From the NCBI GenBank assembly GCA_020205615.1, contig CM035171.1, forward strand, positions 10,538,160 to 10,602,159: a DNA stretch of 64,000 nt, in the 5' to 3' direction. Position numbers and translations under genes: made by a program. Positions 35,503 to 49,300 of this stretch are shown here, one piece after another (the first letter of the stretch is position 1; each line of letters begins with the position of its first letter). Below the pieces are notes generated by a model that made no database searches, was not told where the DNA came from, and saw only the letters and a list, made by a program, of their open reading frames with translations. This stretch comes from Panax quinquefolius (lineage: Eukaryota > Streptophyta > Magnoliopsida > Apiales > Araliaceae).

Positions 35503-36088
35503 CTGAGAAAAAAAAAATTGGTACATGCGTGACTAAAATTCTAAATGATTAAAGGTCTCCACGTTTATAAAATATCTCTTTTACCCTCCAAGTGAACTTT
35601 CAAAACATACACCTCCAAGTTTTTGGAAAACTCTCTTTTACCCTCAAATTTAGTAACATTTTCAAATTTTCTCCTCTATCCTAAATTTTCAAGTTTTTAA
35701 ATAAAAAATACTCCTATGTGCACCAACTGTACACAAAAAGTTGTGCACTAAAGATATGACCCACATATTGCTTACTAATAAAACATGTGTAAAACATTCG
35801 ATTGCAAGTCCCGCTCCACATTTTTTCTCTTTTTTATATTGTGCGCGTAACTTTTTGTGTATAATTGGTATCTCTAACATTACTTATAATATAAATAAGC
35901 AACGTATGTGTCTAGCTCGATGTAAATGTACATTCATATACATATTCTTTCAGTTCCAAAGTATAAAATCAATATTGACTTTCTAAAAGTCAATTTGAGA
36001 TATTTTTAAATTTAAAATTAACATAATTTATTCAAGTTTTAAAAATAATAAATTTTATAATTAATAATAGTACTTTTTACGAGTTTAT
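35284..36088. other. 3' flank of SMXL with microsatellite and a small MITE
   Basis: Contains (CT)n at 35431-35461 running into (TA)n at about 35462-35500, probably in or near the 3' UTR, then a MITE at 35720-35870. The rest is AT-rich with no gene. Confidence 0.7.
35720..35870. mobile_element. Small MITE with about 29-bp inverted repeats
   Basis: Left end GCACCAACTGTACACAAAAA and right end (reverse complement) ACCAATTATACACAAAAAG continue into GTTGTGCAC and GTTACGCGCAC. About 150 bp long, no coding capacity. The target duplication is unclear, so the superfamily is open. Confidence 0.6.
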
Positions 36089-39000
36089 TGTAAGACCCCG
36101 ACTTTTAATAAATAGAATTTAAATTTTCTTATAATTATTATGTTAAATTGTAAAGTGTTAAATTGATAAAATGATAAAGTTAAGGGTGATATGTGTAAAT
36201 TATAAATAAAAAATATGTCGGTGAATATTCGTTCTAGAAGGGAATATTCGTTAAAGTATGACTGCATCGAATCAACCAATTATTGGTGGGTCCCACAACG
36301 ACATAATTATCGGATATCGAAAATGACAGAAATAACATTTTTAATAAAAACTATTAACGATACTATAATCTTTAACTATTTAAATACCATGTGATAAAAG
36401 TACAGTAGTACACAGTACTATACAGTAGCACGCAGTACTCTACAATAAAACACAACATTCCACAGTAACATACGGTATTTCACAATATTTTATATTATTG
36501 AACCACTAATTGTCATAGTAGTAACTGCACAATATTTTATATTATATTGAATCAATAATTGTCACAGTAATAACTGAACAATATTTTATGTTATTAAACC
36601 TATAATTGTCACAATAGCAATTGCACACTATTTCATATTATTGAATCAACAATTGTTATAATATCAACTACATATTATTTTATATCATTGAACCAATAAT
36701 TGTCATAATAGCAATGGTAGTAATGTAAAGTTACGTAATAAAAAGCTACGGTATTAAGTAGTTAGACGCAGACTCATTATTTGAAGAACGCTAATATATA
36801 GATATTAATACATTAAGTTAATAATGCGGAAGACGAATAATATAATAATAATTGATGAATGATATAGATTAAGGATAAAATGATGGATGAATATGTAAAT
36901 CATTATGAATAAATAAATTAAAGATAAAGATAATTGATGAATATATATAAATCATTGTGAATAAATAAATTAAAGATAAAGATAAAGATAAAGATAATGG
37001 ATGAACATGTACAAATCATTATGAATAAATAGATTAAAAATAAAGATAATGAATAAATATATATATAAACCATAATGAATAAATAAATTAAAGATAAATA
37101 TAATAGGTGAATTAATAATATATTGAAAAAGAGTAATTAATGAATAATGTTTGTATTTAAGTTATGTGGGCTATGTTTCAGTATAAATATGAGTGCTACA
37201 TTTGTATTTCAAGCCATTCCAAGTTATGAAGTCTTTTGTTGCATTCTTTTTTAAATTTCCGAGTGAAATTTTTTTGTGTACTACAACACTTTAAAAAAAT
37301 CATAGTTAATTCATCTTTTGTCAGAATTAAGTGAATCTAAAGCATGTTTTTTCAATTTTTCGTCCTTAAAAATTTTGAAGAAGGAAGAAAAATTATCTGA
37401 TATCAATCTTCGTGCCTTCAAATGCTTAAAATCGCAATCTATCTTGATTTTCGTCACTATTTTCAGCCCTAATTTTGAAAATTCGTAACTCAATCATATT
37501 TACTCTGAATGAAGTGATTCTTGAGTCTATTTTGTGTATCTTTTCGAGAGTTACAATTTTTGTAAAAACATAAAGAGATTTTAAAAATTCTAGAAGACCC
37601 GAAAGTTAGATTCCTTATTGCTGCAAAGACGAACAAAGAGGATTTGTTCAACTATTAATTTGGTGTTTCACAATATCGATGTAAGGGATATCATTTTCTT
37701 TCATACCCCTAAATTTATGGTAAAAAAATATTATTCGTTTCTATAACCTTATTATTAAATGGTGAAAATTTCTTAAATGGTTAAAATATCCTTAATAGTT
37801 TGTGTTTCTCCAAATATCTGTTGACCTGAATCTTTCGATTAAATTTTCTCGTTATATTTGAACTTTGAACCGTACATTTCTTGAACTTTATATTTTATCA
37901 AAAACTTTAATCGATTTTCTGAATATTTTGTTGACAATTTGGACTTTTGATAAATTAAATTGCAAATCTCTAATATTTATTGTTAATCTTATTATTCCTT
38001 TTATTTCTATGCATCCTTTATATCATTGTTATAATTACCATACTTAAATCGTGGTGAAATTTTTCTTTAATTTAGGTTTAAAAGGTAATTGTTGAATGAC
38101 ATGACCATTAGTGTTACAGTTGAATGTCTTTGGCCTGGGTGCAAAGATGAATTATTGATTGACATGATCTTTACCATTGGTGTTACAATTAAATATCTTT
38201 GGCATATATGCAAAGATGAATTGATCAACATAATTATGACTAGAAATTGTTAATTGACATGATTATGACTATGAACTGTGAATTGTCATGATCATGACTA
38301 TTGATATTACAATTGATCGTCTTGAGCATGAGTGCAAAGACAATAATTGTTGAGTGTCTGTAGTTTGTGCGGCAAGGATACGTCGTGAAAGTTCTCGTTG
38401 GCCTTGGTGCAAAGATGAACTGCTGATTGGTGTTACAGAGATAAAATATTGATAGTGAATTTTTCAATTGGAGAATATAGTAACATTATGTTCTATTTGA
38501 TTTTTCTAATGGATTGTTCATTCCGCTGCTATTATTATTGATAACTTATATCATCTAACATATGTTCTAAATATCTGATTTATCATTGTTGAAGGCTAAT
38601 GATAACTTATTTTTCGTTATCTTAGTTATGATATTCTTTACTAGACTATTTGAGTTCACCCTTTTATTCCATAATTCATATCAGGAAATAAGAATGTAGT
38701 TGGTTATGGCGGGGAGAACAGGGGAATAAAGTGATGGTCCGAGTTAGTAATGGTAGTAGTTCTCAATACATTGAAAATAGTGTGACAATAATTGTATTGA
38801 GAACTTAAAGTTTTAGATTCGTTGTTACATGATTTGGCAAACGGATAGAATTCGGTGTTAACAAATTTAATTTAGGATATATCTCCCGTTGTTTTCTATT
38901 TCTTCATCAGTAAAAAAATATTTTATCATGCAAGATGTCTGTACAAAATTCTTTTACCATAAGATATGATTTTCGCTTCTAACTATATTTTTTAGCACTA

Positions 39001-39399
39001 TCTACATAATCTTGGAGTATGGTTGAAATATAATCCTCAGTTTGATACGTTGAAGATAATTATATGACAAAAAGATACACACCATTAAAATGAACAGGAC
39101 AATAATTTTCTTTCTTGTGATTTTTTTGGGTCTAATGGGTCACCCAAAGTTAATTTTTCATTCTTAAGAAATTTATTATAACTTAGAATTATGACCTCCA
39201 ATGTACGAGGATTTCCTCAATCATTTTTTAAAAAATTTAATTCTTAAATTAGTTATCGACTGTACTTATATGTAAGGTATTATTAATTTTGGGTGTAAAT
39301 ATTGTCATTGTAAAAAAAATTAAATAGAAGAATTTGTGTTTGTAATGTCTTTTAGCAACTTAAATTGGATGGTGTAAACCCGAATTTAGGGACGTCACA
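36089..39399 (+). repeat. Solo LTR of a Tekay-type Gypsy element
   Basis: Starts TGTAAGACCCCGAC and ends GGGACGTCACA, the same tips as the full Gypsy element in this window. It shares its layout: several GAATATTCGTT motifs and a GTGGGTCCCA segment near the start, and GCAAAGATGAATT/CTTTGGC repeats near the end. Flanks TTTAT (36084-36088) and ATTAT (39400-39404) match in 4 of 5 bases. No internal region or second LTR is present, so it is the product of LTR-LTR recombination. It lies about 0.8 kb downstream of the SMXL stop. Confidence 0.78.
36475..36725. repeat. About 60-bp tandem repeats within the solo LTR
   Basis: About four diverged units of the form ATTGAACCAATAATTGTCAC...AGTAACTGCACAATATTTTATATT. 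A second tandem block of about 65-bp units built on AAATCATTATGAATAAATAA and TTAAAGATAAAGATAA follows at 36870-37110. Confidence 0.75.
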
Positions 39400-42300
39400 A
39401 TTATGATATTCATAATTGTAATGACATAAATTAAATTATTTCAGCTAAATATTGAGTTACAAATATTTGAAATTGAGTTTTAAAAAATTAATATTAATTT
39501 TATAATTTATAACGGAGGGGAGGGAATATTATATATACTTTCATGCTCTCCCTTATCTGGTCAAAAATAACTGTAACAAGAATTGTAGCAATTACAAATT
39601 TGAATTTCTTGAAAAATATTCCGTCTTTGAAAAAAAGAATCATTTTTAATAGAAATAACTAAAAAAAAAATTGACTTTTATTTTTTCATTTCCAAAAGGT
39701 GAGAAATACTAATATTACTAAAAAGGTTTTGATCAGCAAGACAATATTAGTCTCGCTTACCGGCGCTTCTTTAAGTGATTTTGCCGGTATTTCTTGGATT
39801 AAGGGCCGGATTAAAGGAAATTTGACCACTTTCCTTTTCCTCATTTTTTTTTACCAGCCGTTGAAAATATGCATCAATATTTAAAAACTTCATACTAATC
39901 CGTATATTATCCAACTCTGTAGGAAAAATGACTTATTATCTATCTTGTTATATTTTAATATTATTTAAATGATCTAAATATTATCCAAAGCAAAGGGATA
40001 TATTTTATTAAATCAGAAATTTGAACCCATAAATCAAATAAACTTGATAAATATTATAGGCAAAGAAGAAACGATAACATGCTGATGAGAAAAATAAACA
40101 AAATATAGATATGGTGAGGATGAATTTATAAGAAGGAAATCGATATTTTCACATTATCTTTTGATATTTTCATCTATTGATTCACATATTATTTGATTAT
40201 TAATTAATATAACTAATATGTGAGTTCTACATATAAAAATATCAAAAGTAGAATTGAAAACATCATTTTTTCATATAAGAATCCACTTAAAAGACAACAT
40301 CTATAATATATATATATATGACAGAAGATTATAAACAAGAAAAAGATAAAACCAGGTGGAAGATCTTTGGAGGAGGAGGAGGTAGAACTCTCACCCACCA
40401 CAAGGGCTTAACAAATACTACCTTTTCCTAAACAATGTTATCCTCCCTAAGCCTAATATTATCATGATATCGAAACAAAAGGCATCCATAGACCATAATC
40501 ATAAATACTTGATCCACTCTTTTTGACTGCAATCAATAACCAATCCATTCAAATGTTTGGTTTTTGTAGGGTAGCAGCAGCAATGATAACCTAGAAAAAA
40601 AAGGGTCAATCATAATTGTTTCATTGTGCCTTTGCACAAACATAAAAACATTGGCATAAACTTATACCTCTTCTTTCCACTACATTCCAATATCACTTTT
40701 TAGTTCAAATTTTCTTTCTTTTTACTACGCATTCATTAATTTGACTCGAAAGGGCTCATCTAAAAAAGAAGATATGATTACATCTAGCGGCGGATGTGGA
40801 GTGGGGTAGGTATGTCTTTAGACTTTATATGATAGGGAAGTGCAATATGTTTGGGTAATAAATAAGAATATGATAATCAAAGTGCTATACTGCTTTGAAA
40901 GACCCCTCAATTGTTCTGTGAAAAAGGTCAGTCTATGATAGGAGAATGATGGGTATACATACATGATACATACACACACCATCATTAATCATTATTCATT
41001 GCCATCTTCTTCCTCATTTTACATGAATGAACCATTGGCATGGGCCATTTGTATCCAGCAAACCCTGAGGTATTCATTTTTGCCTCAACAAAACAAAAGC
41101 GGAACTCACCTTTTTACGGGAATAGAAAACAAAAAAGACTAACTGTATTAGCTTTCATACGAGCAAACTTATATTCTCTGGGACGACAAAAAAAATGATA
41201 AAATAAAGAAGAGGAGTACCGATGAGTACTAAGGTATACCACAAATTTCATTAATTTTTTATAATGCTAATACAATTCATAACTTAATGGCCTGATGTGA
41301 AATCGAAGCCTGTGGGAAGGGCTCCTCCAAAACAAAACTCATGGGAGGGACTTGGGTGAATGGAATGGAAATCGAAATGATTCATTTCATTCTAGTTGGG
41401 GTTATTCCAAAGGCCCCTCCAATGAAAAAAAACTACACAACCCAAGAAACTTACAGAATGTTTAGTCGAAAATAACAAAAATCAGTCCATTATAAAGAAC
41501 ATTCCATAGAAAGAGGATTTCATTAATTTAGTTCAAATAGTTAAAAGTTTAACACGAAATCAGTGCTTATAAAGAAGCATTGAAAAGAGGAAGTTAATTT
41601 AGTTCAAATCTAAAACATAGTATTATTCCAAATTAATGAAATCACAATTAGCCGAACCAATTCCAAAGTACATATCCGTTGTTCCAAGTGACCAGCCGTA
41701 ACAATTGTGTAATTATTTAACCAATAATATTTAATGTTAAATAAAAGCAAATATAATAGAGATTGTGAGAAATTTAGGATGAGAGTTGATATCATATTGG
41801 GCCAGCCATGCTTCCTGAAAACTTCATTCCGTGCCTCCTACTCCTTGTACTATAAACCCAAATAACCCGAGTTCTTATATAACCCTATTCTTTATGGCTA
41901 GTCTCAGGCCTGATTAGGTTTTATACAAATACAACCCAAGTCACAGAGAGGATCATTCCAGTCCAACAAAAGAAAAAAGTAAAGCTTGACAGGTCATAAC
42001 TAGTACTATTAATCAAAGAATACCGTAAACCTTTATACAACCCCATCCACCTTTATTAACATATGGAATTTTAGCATTGAAAGGGAGGGTAGTTCATTGC
42101 AGAACTTCTCTCTTTAGGTAACTATTCATCTGCAAAATAGCAAATAGCGCACAAAGAACTGGGACAAAGCAAAAGCAAAAGCAAAAGCAAAAGCAAAAGC
42201 AAAAAGAACACCAACAGAACCTCATACCCAAGTACAGAAAATGGCAAGATTTGGGATTTTTTTTGACGCAAGAACAAAAATTCAAAATCAGATATCAAAA

Positions 42301-43365
42301 TCCAAATGAGAGATATCAATATCAGCAGGCAGGTAAAAAGAAGTTTACATGCGACCGGTGTGTTTAATAAATTTATCACAACTACCACAAATATGAGAGA
42401 AGAAACAGGAGGTGGTTCAAGGATGAAATATGAGTTCTTTGAGCCATGAGAATTTTGGTCTGGAGATAGGTGAATCAAAAGCTAAAATTTAGAGCCCATA
42501 GTTTGGTTGTGGGTTTAAATGTTAATATGCTCATGTAATCTTTTGGTCATTCACTTTTCTTGTGGATGACAAGTCAAGGTAGGGTTTAAGAATGGAGATC
42601 TTTCAGTCCACATACACACCTCTGTTGGCATATCTTCTTGTCAGAAGTAGATCCAACAACCTTTTAGCAAACCCATTGGGCTTTTACCCATTTTCCTCTG
42701 AAAGACGGTTATAGATTGATTTTCTAAGCTAAGAGGTTCTATCCATGCTCCTTAAAAAAACTAAGACTTCTATTTTTGGATTTCCCATATGAAAGAGGGA
42801 AAAGAGATTGTCTTCAAACAATGCACTGCTGCAAAAACATCTTTTAAACGGTCTCGGTCTCGTGCATATCTTCTGTGGTGAAACTAGGGCAATTGAGGGA
42901 AAGACTTCATACAATTCCCAAAAATCCTAATCCGCATATTAATCAAAAGATGAATACTGAATATATTATATAATACAGAGTACTAAAACATGCAGGGGAT
43001 TGATGGTCTAAAAGCTGAAAGAAGATGCACAAAAGAACTTTCATACTTTACATTGAAATTGCCTCAAGATACATCAATGTTACACAGCTTACAAGTTAGA
43101 CAAGAAATAATAGAACCTGGGCTAATTGTTGTAAGAATGAACTCTAAATGTTATACGATAGATAATGAAAGGCATCCTATTATACAAAGAACAACTCTAA
43201 TCACATGCTCTAATCTACATCTCTGTGTACCTAGGGTTAAGATTTATGAAAATATACACAAGGGTGGCTGGATGTATGGTATACCCACCCCATATGTAAA
43301 GCAAAATATTATTGGGGTAAAAAAAAGGGCGAAAAAATGAGAATTAACACAAACTATTTGAAAAC
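39400..43365. other. Intergenic between solo LTR and TT9, no gene seen
   Basis: AT-rich, no credible coding region. Contains a short (TA)n at about 40303-40318 and an (AAAAGC)n hexamer run at about 42165-42205. Part of 42900-43365 should be the 3' UTR of the minus-strand TT9 gene; plus-strand frames there are antisense to it. The remainder shows nothing I can name. Confidence 0.55.
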
Positions 43366-46300
43366 TTACAAAGCATTAGAAGGTGGTGTTCTTGAAGAGT
43401 AAGGCTCTAGCTGAGAAGGATTTGAACAATCTACAACTCTTTCAAGATCAAGTAAAGGTCTTAGTCTTCTCTCCACCTCATTGCTCTGTAAATTTAATTC
43501 CTCCACAATCATTGATAACGCGGACTTGCAAGAATCTTTGTCCCTGAATGCCAGCGTCCATCCCCCATCAAATAAAACTTTTGATTTAGTTTTTCCTTGA
43601 GCTGCATAAATAGCAGTCTCGGCAAAGGGAAAAGTTGATGGACGGATTTGAAGGTGTAACGATCTTGAATGCTTATCATCAACTCTGGGCTGGAAAAGAA
43701 AAAGATCAGATATGAAGGCCATCCACATACCGTGTATTGAATATTCTTTACAGCTAACGTCTTCATAATTATAATAAATCTAAAAACAACTCATTATATA
43801 AAGGAATGACATGCGACTATCATTCAAAGAAACATTCAAGATCTTCAACCTGAGAAATCCTTGTCTCTGTGTGAGGGGAGTATATAAATTGAGGCTGCAA
43901 TTTAACCCAGATTTCCAGGTTCCCACAGTTCCCCACATCAGTATTCAGGTTCAAGGTGGGCTCGGGTTTTAGGTAGGCTCAACCAATTAATAATCTATTA
44001 TATGAACTTTGTCTTTACAGCAAAGATAGACCCTTTGTTTTGGCGTTGTTCTTTGGACACAAATTTTAAGACATGTCAAACACATATTTATGAATTGTTG
44101 TTTCAATATTCTTTTAGATAAAAGTTGTTTTATTGGTACAAAAAGGGAAGAAAAGGAGTCCACAAGGGACTGTTTGGAACTTGGAAAATTCGAGGGAAAA
44201 GGAAATGAAATCTAAACTTTTATTAGATTTATCTTATTGACACAGATTTTTATTTTTCCTCCATATTTTCCAAGTTTCAAACAGAGCTTAAAGAAGTACA
44301 AGTGGGAATAGAAAGAAAATTAATGAAGCAATGTTTGGCCACCAACTCTATGAACCTCTGAAATAGAAACTCCTTTGAGGCTCTCTCATAGGAAGCCCAA
44401 AGCGACGCAAGAAATGACACCCCAAAAAAGAAGAGGAAGAGAAAGATGAGTATCATCAAAAAACTCAAGCAGTCCTTTCAGTCCATATACCCTACAAAAT
44501 AGTAAAACACCACCACCCTAGGATCTTGGCATCCTTGTACCTCCAAATACCCCTAAAACTTACCAGAAGCAAACTCTCCAAAGAGTAACATATAAATAAA
44601 ATGTATAAATATGGTTTGACATCTCTTAAAATCCATGCCGAACAAATCCCAGAAACTAAGACACCGAAAACGAGTAGGATAATTGTACAAATGAAAAAAA
44701 GAAACAGCATTGCCATACGTACATTACATCCAGCCAAAGGTGCAACAACACGAACCACCCCATAATGCGGTTTTAAAGGTAATTCCTCTGCGAGAACAAC
44801 CCACCCAGAGGTTCCCAGAGAAATTGCTAAAAAGCAAAAATGGCGCTCTTTATCCCTCTCAAAAGCAATTTTACAAGGCACCGCATCAACTGGACATGGA
44901 CACCACCATATCAAAATCAATATCAAAAATATAAATTGGACTTAATCCTTAGAAATCATAATTTCACTTCCATGTTCCATATCAGAATAAAGACAGTCTG
45001 CAAGAATTATATATTTGAAAATGTATATATGTGCTCTAAACTTTTACCAAAACAGACAAAAAAACAATAAAAGGATAAGATACAGATAAGTGCAAGTGCA
45101 AGATTGGGAACATACCTAGATTTAACTGAGTACTTGGTTTTGGACCAATAATACCTACACCAGCCATTATTGCTCGAGAATTTTCTGGGACATCAATTGT
45201 AGGGTGTATCAGAGGTTGATCGGGTAAAGGTCTACCAAGTGAAAAAAATTGCAGTTGATAAAGCAGCACAAACACCTAATAGAGGACGCAAAATGGTTAG
45301 AAGAAGAAATATGGGCATTAAAGCGCATTCATAAATGTACTAATGAATATTTTTCTGAGTTATATATGGTGAACACTCAAGGAAGTTTGACTATTACGTC
45401 CAACGGTATCCTATCGATAGATAAATTCGTAAATGTACCATTCTCTCGAATGAAAACTAGAGTGAACCCGCTTTCTAGAACCTTTGGCGGTTTCGAAAAG
45501 CAAGTACGAGAAAGAAAATCTCAAGTTTCTCATATTGAAATATTAAATTGTTCGCAGTCTGTGCTGACATCATGCAGATGTTTCCTCATGCTCTGAACAA
45601 TAGTAAACTATCAATAGAGTCATGTACAACCTTCACCGATTCACACATTCGTTCACCAGCAGCAAGGGATGAATCCTTCTCATCTGACAGATTTTAAGAG
45701 AGAAAAAGTCAGGACAAAAAAGCTGTACATTTTGTGAACTTTTTGGGAAAGTTTGCTTTAGGAATTAGGAGCTTAATGTAGGCATATTTTTCAGAAGAAT
45801 CTTTTGTATAGGGAGGGGTTTTCATTTTTGTTTGGGCATGGAGTTTCTTTAATTTATCTCCCATGCTATGTATACTGTGTGTACGTGGTGGGTTCACCAA
45901 TTTTTGGCGCTTTTAGTGAAATTATTTATTTATCGATAAAAAAGGTCTGGTCAAAAAAATATGCTATTGAAAAGAATGTTGAACAACAAATAACATACAC
46001 ACACATTGAAAAAACATACGCATCAACATATATATACACACACAAAAACATATGTAATATCACAAAAAACTTTATTTTGAATATTAATTAATTGAAAGTT
46101 GACATACCTTCTGCAGAGAACTTGTGTAATGGAAAGAGTATGTATTTGGGTTCTTTTCGAGGGGATGAGGCCTCAATTGCTGCAAGTTATCATTTGACTA
46201 TTCAAACATACAACAAAAAAGTAAGAAACAAAAAAATTGCTAATTACTTTTCACAAAAAAACAAGTACCTCGTTTGCACTTTCTCCACTCATCACAAAGG

Positions 46301-49300
46301 ACTGTTATAAGTAGATCAGACCAGGATCCTCTTGATTCTTCAAGAAGATAACTGTTGCAGTTCCTATATGAACCCTATGCATGAGAAACTACCACGTCAC
46401 TACAAAACATATATTATAAGTTTATCTAAGAGTTACAGAAAGAGCAAGAGAAAGAGGGAGGGAGAGAACAAAAAAGGGTAAGCTTATTACAGATAAAATT
46501 TATACAAGAAAGCTTGCAACACCGCTTACATGTGGAGAAACAAATCAAGTTGCATCACAATGCACAAACCAAACAGGGCAAACTACAATGACATAATAGG
46601 AAAACAAATGCATATAATATGATTTGAATTCAATACCCAACATAATAAGAAAACAAATGCATATAATATGATCTGAACTCAATACCCTGCGAAACCAGAA
46701 CTCTAAATACCACTTGTTAGGGGAGAAAAGGGGGCCTAAGCCACTAAGTACACAAGGTAACCACCCCTAACAACATGTCTTGTGCCTAAAACCCTTTCTG
46801 AGCAAAAAGCATAACCCATTAGATCTTGTGCCAATCCAAGTCACTCAAACTGGATTTACAAAAATTGTTTTCTTGGATAAAGGGAGGGTTGGAGTAGGGT
46901 ACTTCTTTCTCTGTTTGTTTCTCTTTTAATTTCCAAGTTCTTCAAATATTGCTGCTCCAGATTTTCAACAGCACTTAAAACACATTTATTATTTAAAAAA
47001 TTATAAGAAAAAATATAAAGCAAAGGCCAAACCCATTGTGCGTAGATCCCAGAACTCTTTTTTCTTGTTTGGTTTCTTAATAACCATTACCTTTCTTCAT
47101 ACTTTAGCACTACATGCAAGAATTCAAGTATGTCCCAGATCAGAATTAACCACGAAAAACAATGGAAAATTGGATAATTCTACAACATACATTAATAACC
47201 AATTTCTCCCTCTTATAGTTGTTAAAATGAGGTAACTATAATTGGAACATACATAACATTAAAGCAAAGCTACATTTGCATGTACAACAAGACAAGGAGC
47301 CATATCAAGTTAATTAATTTCAGCTTCTTCAAAATAAAACTTACTTTGAGTAATTTAAGATGATTGCTGTTAAACTCAGTTTCACTATAAGGAAGTAATT
47401 GACGAAAAAGCCAACCACCATCCCACAATGTTTCTGCAGAGATATTTGATCGACAGAATAGACTGACCAATGCATCGAGCACCTACCAAGACAGATATCT
47501 ATCATTAGAACAGAATTTGTAAGCTTGAAACTCAAAGGGGATGTCCCACAAATTCTTCTGTCCAATGTATGATGAACAACTTTCCATGTAATAAAATGAA
47601 CACAATCATGGCACCTCAAGTATTAGCAGAACACAAGATGATTTCACCTTACTTATTCCCCAAGTTTATAACTTTTTGAAGGCCCTAGAAAGGAAATCTC
47701 ACACCAGTAAAGATGATTTCATCTGTAATGCCTGAGGGCCCCACAGACTCACACCAGTAGAATCTGTAATCTACAGGCTAATCTCATCCAACTATATTGA
47801 AATATTTTTTCATTTCCATTGCCCTCTTTAACTTCATCTTTTATACACATTCTATTGGTTTTAGATATTCTCATCTTCTTGTTTATTATATTATCAAAGC
47901 ATTTTATGTTATTGCCAGAAATTTATCTACGATTTTCAAAAGGTTGTACTTAACTCTGACAATAAAAATGCCTGGTCAGTCACATGACTCGCATTACTCT
48001 AAGCTTAAAATTTACAAAATGGACAAGTAAAAAAGAATCAAAAGAGTACTTGAAATCTATGTACACGGGGGCTTTCTCCAACTTCTGGGCAGGAACAAGA
48101 CACTCCATACTGATCCTGCAAAAACAAAATGGAAGGACAAGGGTTCAACATTAATACGGAATTTACTCACAGCACACCATGCAAAACTAAAAAAAATCAT
48201 ACAAGTATCATAAAATTTCTTTTTTCAATTTCAAGGTGTGGAATAACCAGAAATTCCACAATTATCGTATAATTCCTTCAGGGTTCTACATATTAGAATT
48301 TCAGATTTTTTTCCTTTTTTCTGTAAGAGATTTTCAATAAAGGAGATACCATGTAAAACAAATTAACAACAGATAGTAAAAAGAACATAGATGCAAATAG
48401 CAGAACAGATGCCATTTCTTGTCAACCAAACTGACACATACTTCAGCTAGCAGCAACTACACTTGAGAGGCAGAGCGGAACAAGGAGATGGGGAGGAGGA
48501 GGAGGAAGAGGGGCAGCAGAATACCTTTAATTTTTTTATGTAGCTACCGAGGTCATCCACACTTCCATCTTTTGTTATACTGCTTACTGCAGAAAAAAGT
48601 TTTTCTTCTCCAGAGCCTTCACCTACCAAAGCTTGCTGCAATGACACAACAGACACACGAGTAGAACATATTAACATGGAGCTATTCTCTAAGTGAAGAA
48701 AAAAGGATGTCGATAAATCTGAAGCTATTGATGACTAGAAGAAATGCGTAGAAGGAAAAGATGGGGACACGTAGTCAACGCAAGAGAAGGAACCCTGATA
48801 AGGATCCTAATAGAAACAAGAAAAAAGTGTAAATTTACATAGAAATTATATGATATCAAAATATCATAAAACAACATTTGGTACACCAAAACTATTGTAT
48901 TTGAAAAATATGTTTTTTGTTGATTGACAAACCCTTCCCCTGCCCATGTGGTACATTTCTAGGATTTTTTGAACTTGATTGTCCATGTCCTGCCGTATAT
49001 ACGTCCAATATCAGGCACGATGGATTATCAAAACTAATTATCCATTACACACAAAAATAAAATAAAAGAACTTCAAGTTTTAAAAGTAAAAAGTAAAGAT
49101 ACAATAGAATGACACCAATGACAAGAATTATGCAATAATGCAAGCAACAATCAGCCAACACACCCAGCAATCAAATCTAAAAGGACATAGAGAAAAGATA
49201 ATATCTCCACGACAGTAAAATATGCCTCTGTAAAAAACACCATAATGGAATACTATTCAATAACACAAAATAATTTTTTTATAAACAGAAAAGAACTAGT

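Noticed and set aside
36475..37110. Regularly spaced repeats considered as a CRISPR-like or satellite array
   Set aside because: The units are diverged, contiguous, without unique spacers, and confined to a plant LTR.
42122..42478. Minus-strand frame with poly-Leu/poly-Phe
   Set aside because: Produced by the (AAAAGC)n hexamer repeat downstream of TT9; not membrane segments of a real protein.
42990..43340. Plus-strand ORF of 116 codons
   Set aside because: It lies in the likely 3' UTR of the minus-strand TT9 gene, has no recognisable domain and is best read as an antisense shadow.
45585..45630. In-frame TGA after exon 18 of TT9, suggesting truncation
   Set aside because: It lies beyond a GTTGTA donor at 45630. 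Splicing to 45275 restores the conserved K-VFVLLYQLQ-GRPLPDQP sequence in phase.
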